Positions 6,542-6,984 of a stretch of 6,984 nucleotides of DNA are shown piece after piece. Each line of letters opens with the position of its first letter. Position 1 is the stretch's first letter. Made by a program: the position numbers and the translations under genes. The stretch spans positions 1 through 6,984 of the forward strand of contig JAATFN010000005.1 in the NCBI GenBank assembly GCA_015655165.1. The letters run 5' to 3'. The stretch is from Betaproteobacteria bacterium. Lineage in GTDB: Bacteria > Pseudomonadota > Gammaproteobacteria > Burkholderiales > Burkholderiaceae_D. The notes under the pieces were generated by a model. The model saw nothing but the letters and a program-made list of their open reading frames with translations, ran no database searches and was not told where the DNA came from.

Positions 6542-6548
6542 AAGCATC

Positions 6549-6984
6549 ATGAATAACCTAGATCTTAAGCAGTTGCGGATTTTTATTGAAATCTTCAAAA
6601 CGGAAAGCATCTCGCAGGCCGCCATCAACCTGGATGTTGGCCAGCCTGCAATGAGCATGGCCTTGGCCAAATTGCGGGAACATTTTGATGATCCCTTGTT
6701 CGTGAGGACTTCCAAGGGCATGCAGCCAACGCCGCTCGCGGAGGAAATCATCGACCCTATGCGCTTGGCCTTTACCACCCTTACTTCGACACTGAACCAC
6801 CGTTCCAACTTTGATCCAATGATGTCGGATCGGCTGTTTGGCTTGTGCATTACGGATAGCGGCCAGCGCGTCATCATGCCACGCCTGTTGGACTACTGTA
6901 AAAAGCACGCGCCCTCGATCCGCATCGACCTTAGCTACGTGTCTGATCACACTGTCAGGGACCTTGAATCCGGTGTCATCGACC
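6549..6984 (+). CDS. LysR-family transcriptional regulator, N-terminal part (runs off window)
   Basis: 145 codons are visible with no stop, about half of the usual ~300 residues. The N-terminal winged helix-turn-helix is clear: LDLKQLRIF at 4-12, SISQAAINLDVGQPAMSMAL at about 20-39, then KLREHFDDPLFVRTSKGMQP at 41-60 and TPLAEE. The wording of this block (Q-P-A-x-S-x-A-L, D-D-P-L-F-V-R-T, G-M-x-P-T) resembles the NodD/NahR/LinR-like branch, whose members often respond to aromatic compounds. The effector-binding domain begins near residue 95 (LFGLCITDSGQRVIMPRLL) and is cut by the window end. ATG 6549 is chosen because the family N-terminus starts there, although the ribosome site is weak. Being divergent from an aromatic acid carrier, it probably controls that gene and/or catabolic genes further right. 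Family is secure; target and ligand are inferred. Confidence 0.9.
   Translation, partial: MNNLDLKQLRIFIEIFKTESISQAAINLDVGQPAMSMALAKLREHFDDPLFVRTSKGMQPTPLAEEIIDPMRLAFTTLTSTLNHRSNFDPMMSDRLFGLCITDSGQRVIMPRLLDYCKKHAPSIRIDLSYVSDHTVRDLESGVID

Larger units (their letters stand above)
6220..6548. promoter_or_regulatory. Divergent control region between transporter and LysR gene
   Basis: This 329-base gap has no convincing gene; the minus-strand ORFs reaching into it are antisense chance frames. It contains the transporter's ribosome site at its left end, a 7-base-arm inverted repeat, a 14-base palindrome, a regulator promoter and a LysR-type dyad (listed separately). TTTGTGATG occurs twice in direct orientation (6235-6243 and 6324-6332). 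For the transporter (minus strand) no strong -35/-10 pair is evident. The best is TTGTAG and TAGCAT with a 19-base spacer that contains the palindrome, which would suit an activator-dependent promoter but is weak evidence. Confidence 0.55.

Noticed and set aside
6126..6950. Minus-strand ORFs across the divergent region and opposite the LysR gene
   Set aside because: The LysR reading on the plus strand has a clear helix-turn-helix and no stop; the minus-strand frames lack motifs and overlap each other.

Overview
The window looks like part of a Burkholderiales (betaproteobacterial) chromosome, perhaps near Oxalobacteraceae. The main reasons are the gene order hemF-nadD-rsfS-rlmH-maf-rng, which is typical of that order, and a RsfS with a long lysine/alanine-rich tail. 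The genus assignment is inference; no rRNA or other marker is present.

Bases 1-111 are unassigned sequence that does not read as HemF. It joins abruptly to the last ~123 codons of hemF (oxygen-dependent coproporphyrinogen III oxidase) at about 112. The hemF frame has a TGA at 82-84, and the usual residues before Glu-Pro-Arg-Gly are missing. hemF is therefore either interrupted by a mobile element or intron, or the first ~111 bases are an assembly artefact.

From about 112 to 4661 lies a compact plus-strand housekeeping block: hemF 3' part, nadD (NAD synthesis), rsfS (ribosome silencing factor), rlmH (23S rRNA pseudouridine-1915 methyltransferase), maf of the YhdE type (nucleotide pyrophosphatase) and rng (RNase G). 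hemF/nadD overlap or abut, and the nadD-rsfS-rlmH gaps are 5 and 8 bases, so these genes are probably co-transcribed and translationally coupled. rng sits behind a 168-base gap and may have its own control. The shared theme is cofactor supply plus ribosome assembly, silencing and rRNA processing.

From 4662 onward the content changes. After a 223-base gap comes a convergent, minus-strand MFS transporter of the aromatic acid:H+ symporter type (4885-6219). A 329-base divergent control region separates it from a plus-strand LysR-family regulator (6549 to the window end, incomplete). This pair has visibly higher G+C than the housekeeping block and looks like the edge of an accessory catabolic module, with the regulator probably controlling the transporter and/or genes beyond the window. 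The control region holds a credible sigma-70-type promoter for the regulator, a 15-base ATC-N9-GAT dyad just after its predicted start, a 14-base perfect palindrome and a 7-base-arm inverted repeat.

I did not find a clearly new system. The points most worth checking are the hemF junction, the LysR-type operator, and the extended RsfS tail. No tRNA, rRNA, CRISPR array or complete insertion sequence is visible.
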